Assembly: GCA_014382645.1 (NCBI GenBank)
Contig: JACNJI010000456.1
Location: forward strand, 1-5,767
Length of the DNA stretch: 5,767 nt
Origin: Verrucomicrobiota bacterium
GTDB lineage: Bacteria > Verrucomicrobiota > Verrucomicrobiia > Opitutales > Seribacteraceae
Reading direction: 5' to 3'
Positions 1 to 5,767 of this stretch are shown here, piece after piece. The translations under genes were made by a program, and so were the position numbers. The notes beneath the pieces were generated by a model. The model saw only the letters and a list, made by a program, of their open reading frames with translations. It made no database searches and was not told where the DNA came from. Numbering within the stretch: position 1 is the first letter of the stretch; the number at the start of each line of letters is the position of its first letter.

Positions 1-2
1 CC

Positions 3-74
3 CGCCGTCGGGACTATGGCCTCTGGGAGGCGAAGCACCACTCGAGCGGAGGACCGATGAGGCCGCCCGGTTAA
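3..74 (+). CDS. Possible C-terminal tail of an unidentified upstream gene (partial)
   Basis: Reading frame 3 is open from the left edge to a TAA at 72-74 and encodes 23 residues ending in HHSSGGPMRPPG. Of the three forward frames here it has the highest share of G or C at third codon positions (18 of 23), matching the GC-rich style of the next gene. It is therefore the best candidate for a real gene end. I do not recognise the family, and 23 residues are too few to assign one. Frame 2 is also open here, up to a TAG at 80-82, so the alternative is that this stretch belongs to a frameshifted 5' part of the following gene. Confidence 0.3.
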   Translation, partial: RRRDYGLWEAKHHSSGGPMRPPG

Positions 75-82
75 AGTCTTAG

Positions 83-163
83 GTAGCCGGGAAGGACGCC
101 AAGCGGTTCCATGCCCTCTCCGGCATAACTCCGCCGCCGAAACCTCCGCCGCCGCGGCCGGAG
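83..163 (+). other. In-frame open extension upstream of the LamG/cytochrome gene, encoding a proline-rich stretch
   Basis: The frame of the following gene stays open upstream of its first ATG for 27 codons, back to a TAG at 80-82. The last part (131-160) is a CCG-rich tract that reads PPPKPPPPRP in this frame, resembling a linker between domains. No ATG, GTG or TTG start lies in this extension. The stretch may be non-coding leader, or it may be coding sequence of a longer protein interrupted by a frameshift or stop. No Shine-Dalgarno sequence is correctly spaced for the ATG at 164; the only purine run, GGAG at 160-163, touches the start codon directly. Confidence 0.4.
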
Positions 164-3100
164 ATGAAGCGCGGGTCGACCGATGCCTATGCCAAGGCGG
201 TCATGCAGTCCAAGCCCCTTGCCTTTTGGCGCCTGCGTGATTCGGCCAAAGATAGCGCCCCCAAGGCTCATCACGGCAAGTTCGAGAAAGGTGTCGGGTC
301 CAAGGCCCCCGATCAGGATGGCTACTCCTTCAAGGGGGGGCGAATGCGAGCTGAGATTGAAGGGATCGGCGACGTCTACAGCATCGAGTTCTGGTTCCGC
401 AACAGCCTGCCTAATAACAGTCGTCCCGTGACCGCTTATCTTTTCTCCCGCGGTCCGGATGGCTTGACATCAGCTGACGGTGATCAACTCGGCATCGGTG
501 GAACCTACGCTGCGACCGGTCATCTCATCGTCTACCACGGCAACACCTCTCAGAAACTACTCACCGGTAAAACCAAGGTGGAGCCCGACAGTTGGCACCA
601 CGTTGCCATGGTGCGCGACGGCGAGAGCATCCGGGTCTACCTCAACGGAAACCCCAAGCCCGATATTGATGGCAGGTTAGTCCGTTCCTATCCGAAGGCC
701 CATCCGCAGTTCTTCCTCGGTGGCCGCAACGATAATTTCGCCAACCTGCAGGGTAGCCTCGACGAGGTCGCCCTCTACGACCGCGCCCTGACTCCCGAAG
801 AAGTAAGCGCTCATTTCAAGGCGGTGAAACTTGCTCCGGCACCGAAAAAACAAGCGAGCAGGGCCTCTGCGCCCATGACTCCGGAAAACGGGCTGAAAGC
901 CATCCACTTGCCGAAGGGATACAAGGTGCAACTGGTGGCCGCCGAGCCTTTGGTCAAGGATCCCGTGGCCATCGATTGGGGTCCGGACGGAAAACTTTGG
1001 GTCGCTGAAATGGCTGATTACCCGAGTGGTATAAATGGCAAGGCAGGCGGTCGAATCCGCTTTCTTGAAGATAGCGATACGGACGGGGTCTACGACAAGT
1101 CCACCGTATTTCTTGAAGGGGTAAACTTTCCGGCCGGCATAATGAGCTGGCAAAAGGGGGTGCTGGTCGCTGCGGCCCCGGATATTTTTTATGCCGAGGA
1201 TACCACGGGCGACGGCAAGGCGGACAAGCGCACCGTGCTCTACACCGGATTCAAGCAGGGCAACCAGCAACTACGGGTCAACGGCTTGCGTTGGGGGCTC
1301 GACAACTGGGTGCACGCGGCCAACGGGAGTCACCATTCCCGTTACACCGCGGGAATCAAAATCAAGTCGCAAGCCGGCCGCGTCTTTGAACTCGGAGGTT
1401 TCGATTTCAGGATCCGGCCTGAGGTGGGATTGTTGGAACCACTCTCCGGCCCTTCCCAGTTCGGGCGGTCGCGTGATGACTGGGGGAATTGGTTCGGCGT
1501 CCAAAACAGCTTCCCGCTCTGGCACTACGTACTGGAACATCGCTATCTTTCCCGCAATCCGGATTTTGCTCCGCCCGACCCGCGACGCATACTGACCTCG
1601 AGTAACCCGCTCGTCTTTCCCGCCAGACCACCCCAAAAACGCTTTCACAACTTCAAACAGTCCGGACGTTTTACCAGTGCCTGTTCCCCCACGATCTACC
1701 GGGACGATCACCTCTTTGATGACGCCGGCGTTCATGCCTTTACCTGCGAGCCCTTTCACAACCTGGTGCAGCGCGTCGTCCTCAAGCGCGACGGAGAAAG
1801 CTTCACCGCCGAACGTGCGGAAACCGAGGATGAACTGGATTTCTTTGCCTCGGAAGATCGCTGGTGCCGGCCGGTCATGGCGCGCACCGGACCTGACGGA
1901 GCCCTCTGGGTCGTCGACATGTACCGCTACATGATCGAGCATCCCGAATGGCTCCCTGCAGCAGGCAAAGCCGAAATGAAACCGTTCGAGCGCTCCGGTA
2001 TGGAGCACGGTCGAATTTATCGGGTGTACAAGGAAGACAAACCCCCTCGCGGTATTCCCCGGCTGGATAAGTCGTCCGCTCAGGAACTCGTGACGCATCT
2101 CGAAGACAGCAATGGAATCATCCGGGACATGGCTCACCGGTTGCTGGTGCAGAGAAAAGACGTTTCCGTAACCAAGGCATTGGTTGAGATGGCGCAAACC
2201 CATGCTTCCGCCAAAGCTCGTCTCCATGCCCTTTGCGCCCTCGATGGACTGGATCGATTGAGCGCGCCTCTCCTGAAAACAACCTTTCGTGACCCTCATC
2301 CGGAAATCCGGCGACATGCCTTGCGTCTCGCCGAATCACGATGGGGCGGGGAACCCGATCTCCTCAAGGCATCCGTTCACCTCGCTGATGACCCGAATGC
2401 CGCAGTCCGCCTGCAGGCTGCCTGCTCCTGGGGTGAATCAAAGAGTGCGGAAGCCGGCCGCGCGCTCGCCAAGGTGGCGATTCGGGACGCGGGCAACCCC
2501 TATATTCTTGCAGCCGCGTTCAGTTCGGCCGGACCTCACTTTGACCGTCTCGCCCAGGCCGCCCTCGAGCATGGTGTGCTTATTGATGAAATCCTGAAGC
2601 TGGGAGCCCGGCGCAAGACCTCGCTGGACGCCCTTCTTGCCGGCTTGATGAAACCGGGTAAGGACGGGTATGAACCTGAACAGTTTCGTTCTCTCGGGGG
2701 CTGGCTGAATCACCACCCCAAGGTCTCTCCCGAGATGGTCAAAGTAATGGCCAAGGCCAGGGAAGTCGTTGCCGACGGCACTGCTCCTTCGCCCTTGCGG
2801 GTTGCGGCGGTCGGACTGCTTGCCCGACAGCCCGAAAGCCTGGGAGCGGACAAGCGCCGCTTGGCTGATCTTTTGACCCCACAGGTGGCGAGCGAGATCA
2901 AGTTGGCCGCCGTGCAGACGTTGGCCAGGGTGGGGGACGACGGGCTCCCCGACACCTTGCTCAAGGGTTGGCCCGGTTATCTTCCGCGGGAACGCTCCCG
3001 GGTCCTGGATACCCTGCTGCAGCGCAAGGAGTGGACTCGCGCTTGCCTGAAGGCCATCGAAGCAGGCGCAGTGGGCCGGGGCGATCTCGATGCCACCCGC

Positions 3101-3643
3101 CGTCAATTGCTGCTCAAGCATGCGGATCCATCCATTCGGAAAACTGCGGCTCGCATACTGAATTCCGGTCCGCGGAAAACGCGGCGGGAACAGATCGAGG
3201 CCTACCGCTCCGCCTTGAAACTACCCGCGGACGAAAAGCGGGGGAGGGCCGTGTTCGATAAACTGTGCGCAGTCTGCCACCTTCCACCGAAGGGACAACC
3301 CATGAACGGCCCCGATCTGCGTTCCATCACCGACCGGACCAAGGAGGGACTCTTTAGCTCGATCCTGGATCCCAATCAGACGGTCGATGCCTCCTATGCC
3401 GGTTATTTCGTCACCCTTGCCGATAGCGCCGCTCTTTACGGACGGGTGTTGTCCGAGACTTCCAACAACCTGGTCCTTCGCCTCCTTGACGGCAACGATC
3501 GGCAACTGCTCCGCCGCGAAATCAAAACGCTCCGAAACAGTGGCCTTTCCCTCATGCCGGAAGGCCTCGAGGCCGGGATGAATCACCAGGAACTTGCGGA
3601 CCTCATTCGTTTCGTGCAGATGTTCGAACGAGACGACAAGTAA
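164..3643 (+). CDS. LamG-like / PVC-type propeller dehydrogenase / HEAT-repeat / cytochrome c (CxxCH) protein
   Basis: Predicted extracytoplasmic multidomain hemoprotein of 1159 residues. A LamG-like (concanavalin fold) domain spans about 8-220, with the motifs WHHVAMVRDG (144-153), VYLNG (158-162) and GSLDEVALYDRALTPEEV (197-214). A Lys/Ala/Pro linker (221-240) follows. The Pirellula/Verrucomicrobium-type membrane-bound dehydrogenase propeller covers about 243-625, with blade motifs GPDGKLWVAEM (273-283) and GPDGALWVVDMY (576-587), and Cys507 and Cys528 at positions I recall as usual for the family. HEAT-like helical repeats run from about 636 to 1005. The C-terminal cytochrome domain has CAVCH at 1035-1039 and the likely axial Met1131 in SLMPEGLE. 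Related proteins are usually linked to sugar or polysaccharide oxidation; the substrate is unknown. The ATG at 164 is the first start in frame, but it gives no signal peptide although heme c needs export, so the N-terminus is probably incomplete or misplaced. The frame ends at TAA 3641-3643. Domain calls are firm; start and substrate are not. Confidence 0.93.
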   Translation: MKRGSTDAYAKAVMQSKPLAFWRLRDSAKDSAPKAHHGKFEKGVGSKAPDQDGYSFKGGRMRAEIEGIGDVYSIEFWFRNSLPNNSRPVTAYLFSRGPDGLTSADGDQLGIGGTYAATGHLIVYHGNTSQKLLTGKTKVEPDSWHHVAMVRDGESIRVYLNGNPKPDIDGRLVRSYPKAHPQFFLGGRNDNFANLQGSLDEVALYDRALTPEEVSAHFKAVKLAPAPKKQASRASAPMTPENGLKAIHLPKGYKVQLVAAEPLVKDPVAIDWGPDGKLWVAEMADYPSGINGKAGGRIRFLEDSDTDGVYDKSTVFLEGVNFPAGIMSWQKGVLVAAAPDIFYAEDTTGDGKADKRTVLYTGFKQGNQQLRVNGLRWGLDNWVHAANGSHHSRYTAGIKIKSQAGRVFELGGFDFRIRPEVGLLEPLSGPSQFGRSRDDWGNWFGVQNSFPLWHYVLEHRYLSRNPDFAPPDPRRILTSSNPLVFPARPPQKRFHNFKQSGRFTSACSPTIYRDDHLFDDAGVHAFTCEPFHNLVQRVVLKRDGESFTAERAETEDELDFFASEDRWCRPVMARTGPDGALWVVDMYRYMIEHPEWLPAAGKAEMKPFERSGMEHGRIYRVYKEDKPPRGIPRLDKSSAQELVTHLEDSNGIIRDMAHRLLVQRKDVSVTKALVEMAQTHASAKARLHALCALDGLDRLSAPLLKTTFRDPHPEIRRHALRLAESRWGGEPDLLKASVHLADDPNAAVRLQAACSWGESKSAEAGRALAKVAIRDAGNPYILAAAFSSAGPHFDRLAQAALEHGVLIDEILKLGARRKTSLDALLAGLMKPGKDGYEPEQFRSLGGWLNHHPKVSPEMVKVMAKAREVVADGTAPSPLRVAAVGLLARQPESLGADKRRLADLLTPQVASEIKLAAVQTLARVGDDGLPDTLLKGWPGYLPRERSRVLDTLLQRKEWTRACLKAIEAGAVGRGDLDATRRQLLLKHADPSIRKTAARILNSGPRKTRREQIEAYRSALKLPADEKRGRAVFDKLCAVCHLPPKGQPMNGPDLRSITDRTKEGLFSSILDPNQTVDASYAGYFVTLADSAALYGRVLSETSNNLVLRLLDGNDRQLLRREIKTLRNSGLSLMPEGLEAGMNHQELADLIRFVQMFERDDK

Positions 3644-3700
3644 TGCCCCATTTTTTCGTCGCTAGCCTTCAACGCAAATGTTTCGTTTGGAGAAAGGGTT

Positions 3701-3746
3701 TGATTGTCATTATTGGGGATATTCCTACTGTAATCACCGACAATCA
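3701..3746. repeat. 8-bp inverted repeat TGATTGTC / GACAATCA, 30-nt spacer
   Basis: TGATTGTC at 3701-3708 is the exact reverse complement of GACAATCA at 3739-3746. The right arm lies inside the loop of the second inverted repeat (3726-3755), so the two stems cannot form as simple separate hairpins and would compete. It may be a protein-binding site, part of a leader structure, or chance. Confidence 0.5.
3704..3734 (+). promoter_or_regulatory. Weak sigma70-like promoter candidate before the second cytochrome gene
   Basis: TTGTCA (3704-3709) differs from the TTGACA consensus by one base, and TGTAAT (3729-3734) differs from TATAAT by one base. The spacer is 19 bp, longer than the preferred 17. 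If used, transcription would begin around 3741 with a very short leader, and the -10 box would overlap the inverted repeat at 3726-3755. PVC promoters are poorly defined, so this is only a candidate. Read-through from the upstream gene is the alternative. Confidence 0.2.
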
Positions 3747-3755
3747 CTTACAGTA
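3726..3755. repeat. 8-bp inverted repeat TACTGTAA / TTACAGTA ending on the start codon
   Basis: TACTGTAA at 3726-3733 is the exact reverse complement of TTACAGTA at 3748-3755, with a 14-nt spacer. The right arm includes the A of the ATG of the next gene. The spacer and left arm contain a direct repeat, AATCAC, at 3732-3737 and 3742-3747, exactly 10 bp apart, about one helical turn. In RNA the hairpin would cover the usual ribosome-binding position. In DNA the symmetry suits a dimeric regulator. The sequence facts are certain; the function is inferred. Confidence 0.55.
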
Positions 3756-5767
3756 TGACCACTTGGTTTAGGTTTCTTTCGGTTTTGATCCCCTTCTTTC
3801 TTTGGGTTGGGGTAGGGCTTTTTGCCGCTCCGTTTGCCATGCCCGAGAAAGTGGATGACCTGATGGCGAATTATTGTTTCGATTGCCACGACGATGAGAC
3901 TAGGAAGGGTGAGGTCCGGTTGGATAACCTGGCGACCTTGGCCCTTAAAGACCGGCTGGATTTGTTGAACCGGGTGCAGGAGCAAATTTTCATCAAGGAG
4001 ATGCCGCCCCGAAAAAAGAAAACGCAGCCCAGTGATAAGGAACGGCAGCAGTTATTTGAATGGATGTCCGCAGAGCTCCGTAAGCACAACGCCTCCAAGC
4101 TGGAGGAAAAGTTGCGTTATCCCGGTTACGGGAATTATTTGGATCACCAAAAACTCTTCAGCGGGGAGATAAAGGACAAACCTTTCTCGCCCTCCCGGCG
4201 ATGGCTTGTCAGTCCGAGGATTTTTCATGAGAGGGTGATGAACGTTCTCCGGTTGACTGACCATGAAAGAAGAGGTTTTTCGACCCTTCAGTTTGATGGA
4301 GTGAAGAACCCTTTCATGTTACCCGAACGTTCGGGGGTTCGTGATTATGACGTCACGACCCTTGATGGCGGGCATTTGCTGGTGATGTTGAGCAATGCCA
4401 AATGGATAGCGGGCAAACAACTTTTTTCCGCCAGGCTCAAGACTCCGCAAAAAGAAGATCTGCTCAAAGCGTTGAGTGCGAAGGATCGCTGGTATCCCGA
4501 AGTTACGCCCGAGGCTTTCGAGAGAATCGTCCTCAAGGCAGAACTGCCAACGAACGAGGAAATGAATGCTGCGGTGGAGGAACAGTTCGATTGCGTTTTG
4601 ATGCGCCGGCCGACGAAGGAGGAGCTCGCCAAATACGTCGATCTGTTGCGATCGTCCATTGCGCTGGCTGGAAATTCCGAAGGGTTGCGGCAAATGCTCT
4701 TTGCCGTGTTGCTCGAGTCGGATTTTCTTTATCGCATGGAATTGGGAGGAGGCGAACCCGACGAGTTCGGGCGGCACAAGCTCACCCCGCAAGAAGGCAG
4801 TCTGGCGATAGCCTACGCCTTGGGCGACCGCAGTCCCGACCCCGAACTAACGAAGGCCGTCGAGGAGGGACGTTTCGAATCCAAGGACGACTACCGGCGC
4901 GAAGTGGAGCGTCTCCTGGCCGACGAAAACTATTACAAAGGACCCGTAGACCATAAGATCAGCGGTAAGAACATGCGTTCCCACGAAACGTCGCACCCCA
5001 AGATCGTTCGTTTCTTTCGTGAATTCTTCGGGTATCCGAAGGCAGCCAAGATTTTCAAGGATATCGAGCGTAGCGACGGCTACTACCAGAACCCCGGGCG
5101 CGGCACATTGGGCACCCCCGGGTTCCTGATCAAGGAAGCCGACCGCGTGGTGGATTGGTATCTGAAGAAGGACAAAAACGTTTTCGAAAACCTGCTGACC
5201 ACCGAAGAGTTTTTCGTTTACCACGACAAAGACAACGAAACGGGTCGCAAGATCATTGCCGAATGGACTCAAGCGTACGAGAGACTCAAGGACACGGAGT
5301 GGAAGCAAAACCCTGAGAAGGTCATTGAGGAGAATCTGGATTATCTAAAGACCAAGAAATCCGTTCGTGTTTCGGGCGCGAAATCCAAGCGCGAATTTAT
5401 GCGCCACATGCATTTCTGGGGGGAAACAATCGGTAAGGGGCGCACGCCGTTTACCACACCTTCTTTTGCGCATGGCTATACCTATAATCATTCGGTGTTT
5501 TACAGCCTGCCGCCCACGCCAAATCCTTTCCGTTACGGGGGAGTAGAGAACAAAAACCACAAGGGCCTGGACGATGTGGAGTTCTGGGACTACCCCGTTG
5601 AGCAACCCTTCGAGATTTCGCAGCGCAAAGGATTGCTTACTCACCCCGCTTGGCTGATTGCCCACTCCTCTAATTTTCATACCGACCCGATCAAGCGCGG
5701 ACGTTGGATCCGGGAAAAACTTCTCGCCGGAAGCGTACCCGACGTGCCCATCACCGTTGACGCTCAA
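3755..5767 (+). CDS. Secreted monoheme cytochrome with DUF1592/DUF1588-type modules (3'-truncated by window end)
   Basis: Exported cytochrome-type protein of unknown catalytic role, from a family expanded in Planctomycetota and Verrucomicrobiota. The 671 visible codons have no stop. Residues 6-28 form a signal peptide: Arg6, a hydrophobic stretch 8-25, and likely cleavage near Ala25 or Ala28. The planctomycete-type cytochrome region has CFDCH at 41-45, followed by KGEVRLDNL and the usual EMPP motif (82-85). Residues 145-225 resemble a weak, diverged DUF1587. Residues 278-329 (MRRPTKEEL onward) match DUF1595-like sequence, and 343-490 match DUF1592, including FFREFFGYPKAAKIFKD and LLTTEEFFVY. 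A long charged, then His/aromatic-rich segment (about 491-621) precedes DUF1588 (622-671: GLLTHPAWL, DPIKRGRWIREKLLAG). A DUF1585 domain would be expected past the edge. The start is well defined: an in-frame TAA lies at 3731-3733 and ATG 3755 is the first start after it. The gene follows the first cytochrome gene by 111 bp on the same strand. Confidence 0.92.
   Translation, partial: MTTWFRFLSVLIPFFLWVGVGLFAAPFAMPEKVDDLMANYCFDCHDDETRKGEVRLDNLATLALKDRLDLLNRVQEQIFIKEMPPRKKKTQPSDKERQQLFEWMSAELRKHNASKLEEKLRYPGYGNYLDHQKLFSGEIKDKPFSPSRRWLVSPRIFHERVMNVLRLTDHERRGFSTLQFDGVKNPFMLPERSGVRDYDVTTLDGGHLLVMLSNAKWIAGKQLFSARLKTPQKEDLLKALSAKDRWYPEVTPEAFERIVLKAELPTNEEMNAAVEEQFDCVLMRRPTKEELAKYVDLLRSSIALAGNSEGLRQMLFAVLLESDFLYRMELGGGEPDEFGRHKLTPQEGSLAIAYALGDRSPDPELTKAVEEGRFESKDDYRREVERLLADENYYKGPVDHKISGKNMRSHETSHPKIVRFFREFFGYPKAAKIFKDIERSDGYYQNPGRGTLGTPGFLIKEADRVVDWYLKKDKNVFENLLTTEEFFVYHDKDNETGRKIIAEWTQAYERLKDTEWKQNPEKVIEENLDYLKTKKSVRVSGAKSKREFMRHMHFWGETIGKGRTPFTTPSFAHGYTYNHSVFYSLPPTPNPFRYGGVENKNHKGLDDVEFWDYPVEQPFEISQRKGLLTHPAWLIAHSSNFHTDPIKRGRWIREKLLAGSVPDVPITVDAQ

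Larger units (their letters stand above)
3644..3754. other. Intergenic spacer between the two cytochrome genes
   Basis: This 111-bp gap is visibly more AT-rich than the gene before it. It has no GC-rich stem followed by a T run, so I see no intrinsic terminator after the first gene. The TTTTTT near 3653-3658 is not preceded by a stem. Both genes could therefore be on one transcript. The second half holds two inverted repeats and a weak promoter-like sequence, listed separately. No Shine-Dalgarno sequence is visible before the ATG at 3755. Confidence 0.6.

Noticed and set aside
131..160. CCG-rich tract as a tandem repeat or CRISPR-like element
   Set aside because: It is a short low-complexity stretch that reads as a proline-rich peptide in the frame of the next gene; there is no regular repeat-spacer structure.
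677..2317. Two abutting long minus-strand open frames (677-1270 and 1271-2317) opposite the large gene
   Set aside because: They mirror the codon pattern of the GC-rich sense gene. The sense strand has clear domain motifs throughout this interval, and the antisense translations show no recognisable motif or domain.
2438..3121. Minus-strand open frame opposite the HEAT-repeat part
   Set aside because: It lies fully inside the well-supported sense gene, and its translation shows no family features; it is treated as a shadow frame.
3671..3687. Small imperfect palindrome AACGCAAATGTTTCGTT as a terminator stem
   Set aside because: The stem is short, AT-rich and mismatched, and no T run follows it. 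It is unlikely to terminate transcription.
3726..3755. LexA-type SOS box
   Set aside because: The half-sites TACTGTAA/TTACAGTA resemble the E. coli LexA arms, but the spacing between them is 14 bp instead of 4, and neither adjacent gene is a DNA-repair gene.
4319..5767. Several minus-strand and one alternate plus-strand open frame (4402-4956) over the DUF1592 gene
   Set aside because: The frame starting at 3755 is continuously open for 671 codons with family motifs across the whole span, so the others are shadows.

Overview
The window looks like chromosomal DNA from a member of the PVC superphylum, most likely Verrucomicrobiota or Planctomycetota. Both large genes belong to families characteristic of that group. 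One is a Pirellula/Verrucomicrobium-type propeller 'dehydrogenase' joined to HEAT repeats and a CxxCH cytochrome domain. The other is a planctomycete-type cytochrome with DUF1592/DUF1588-type modules. The group-level assignment rests on recognising these families; no rRNA or other marker gene is present.

Layout, all on the + strand. Positions 1-74 probably hold the last 23 codons of an unidentified upstream gene. Positions 75-163 separate it from the next ATG, but the reading frame of the next gene is open back to position 83 and encodes a proline-rich stretch, so the true N-terminus of that gene is uncertain. Positions 164-3643 encode an 1159-residue protein: LamG-like domain, propeller, HEAT repeats, cytochrome c. 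An intergenic gap (3644-3754) contains two interleaved 8-bp inverted repeats, one ending on the A of the next start codon, and no convincing terminator. Positions 3755-5767 hold the first 671 codons of a secreted monoheme cytochrome/DUF1592/DUF1588 protein, which runs off the right edge.

Both proteins should work outside the cytoplasm, because covalent heme c is attached there. The first combines a likely carbohydrate-binding lectin fold, a quinoprotein-like propeller and a heme. The second carries its own heme plus modules of unknown function. PVC genomes have many such genes, and they are usually thought to act in oxidation or degradation of complex polysaccharides; no exact substrate can be read from this sequence. 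The two genes may be co-transcribed and may exchange electrons, but that is inference.

No RNA genes, insertion sequences, CRISPR arrays or tRNAs were seen. I do not see strong evidence for a wholly new system. The most useful leads are the doubtful N-terminus of the first large gene, the inverted repeats at the second gene's start, and the long His/aromatic-rich segment in the second protein.
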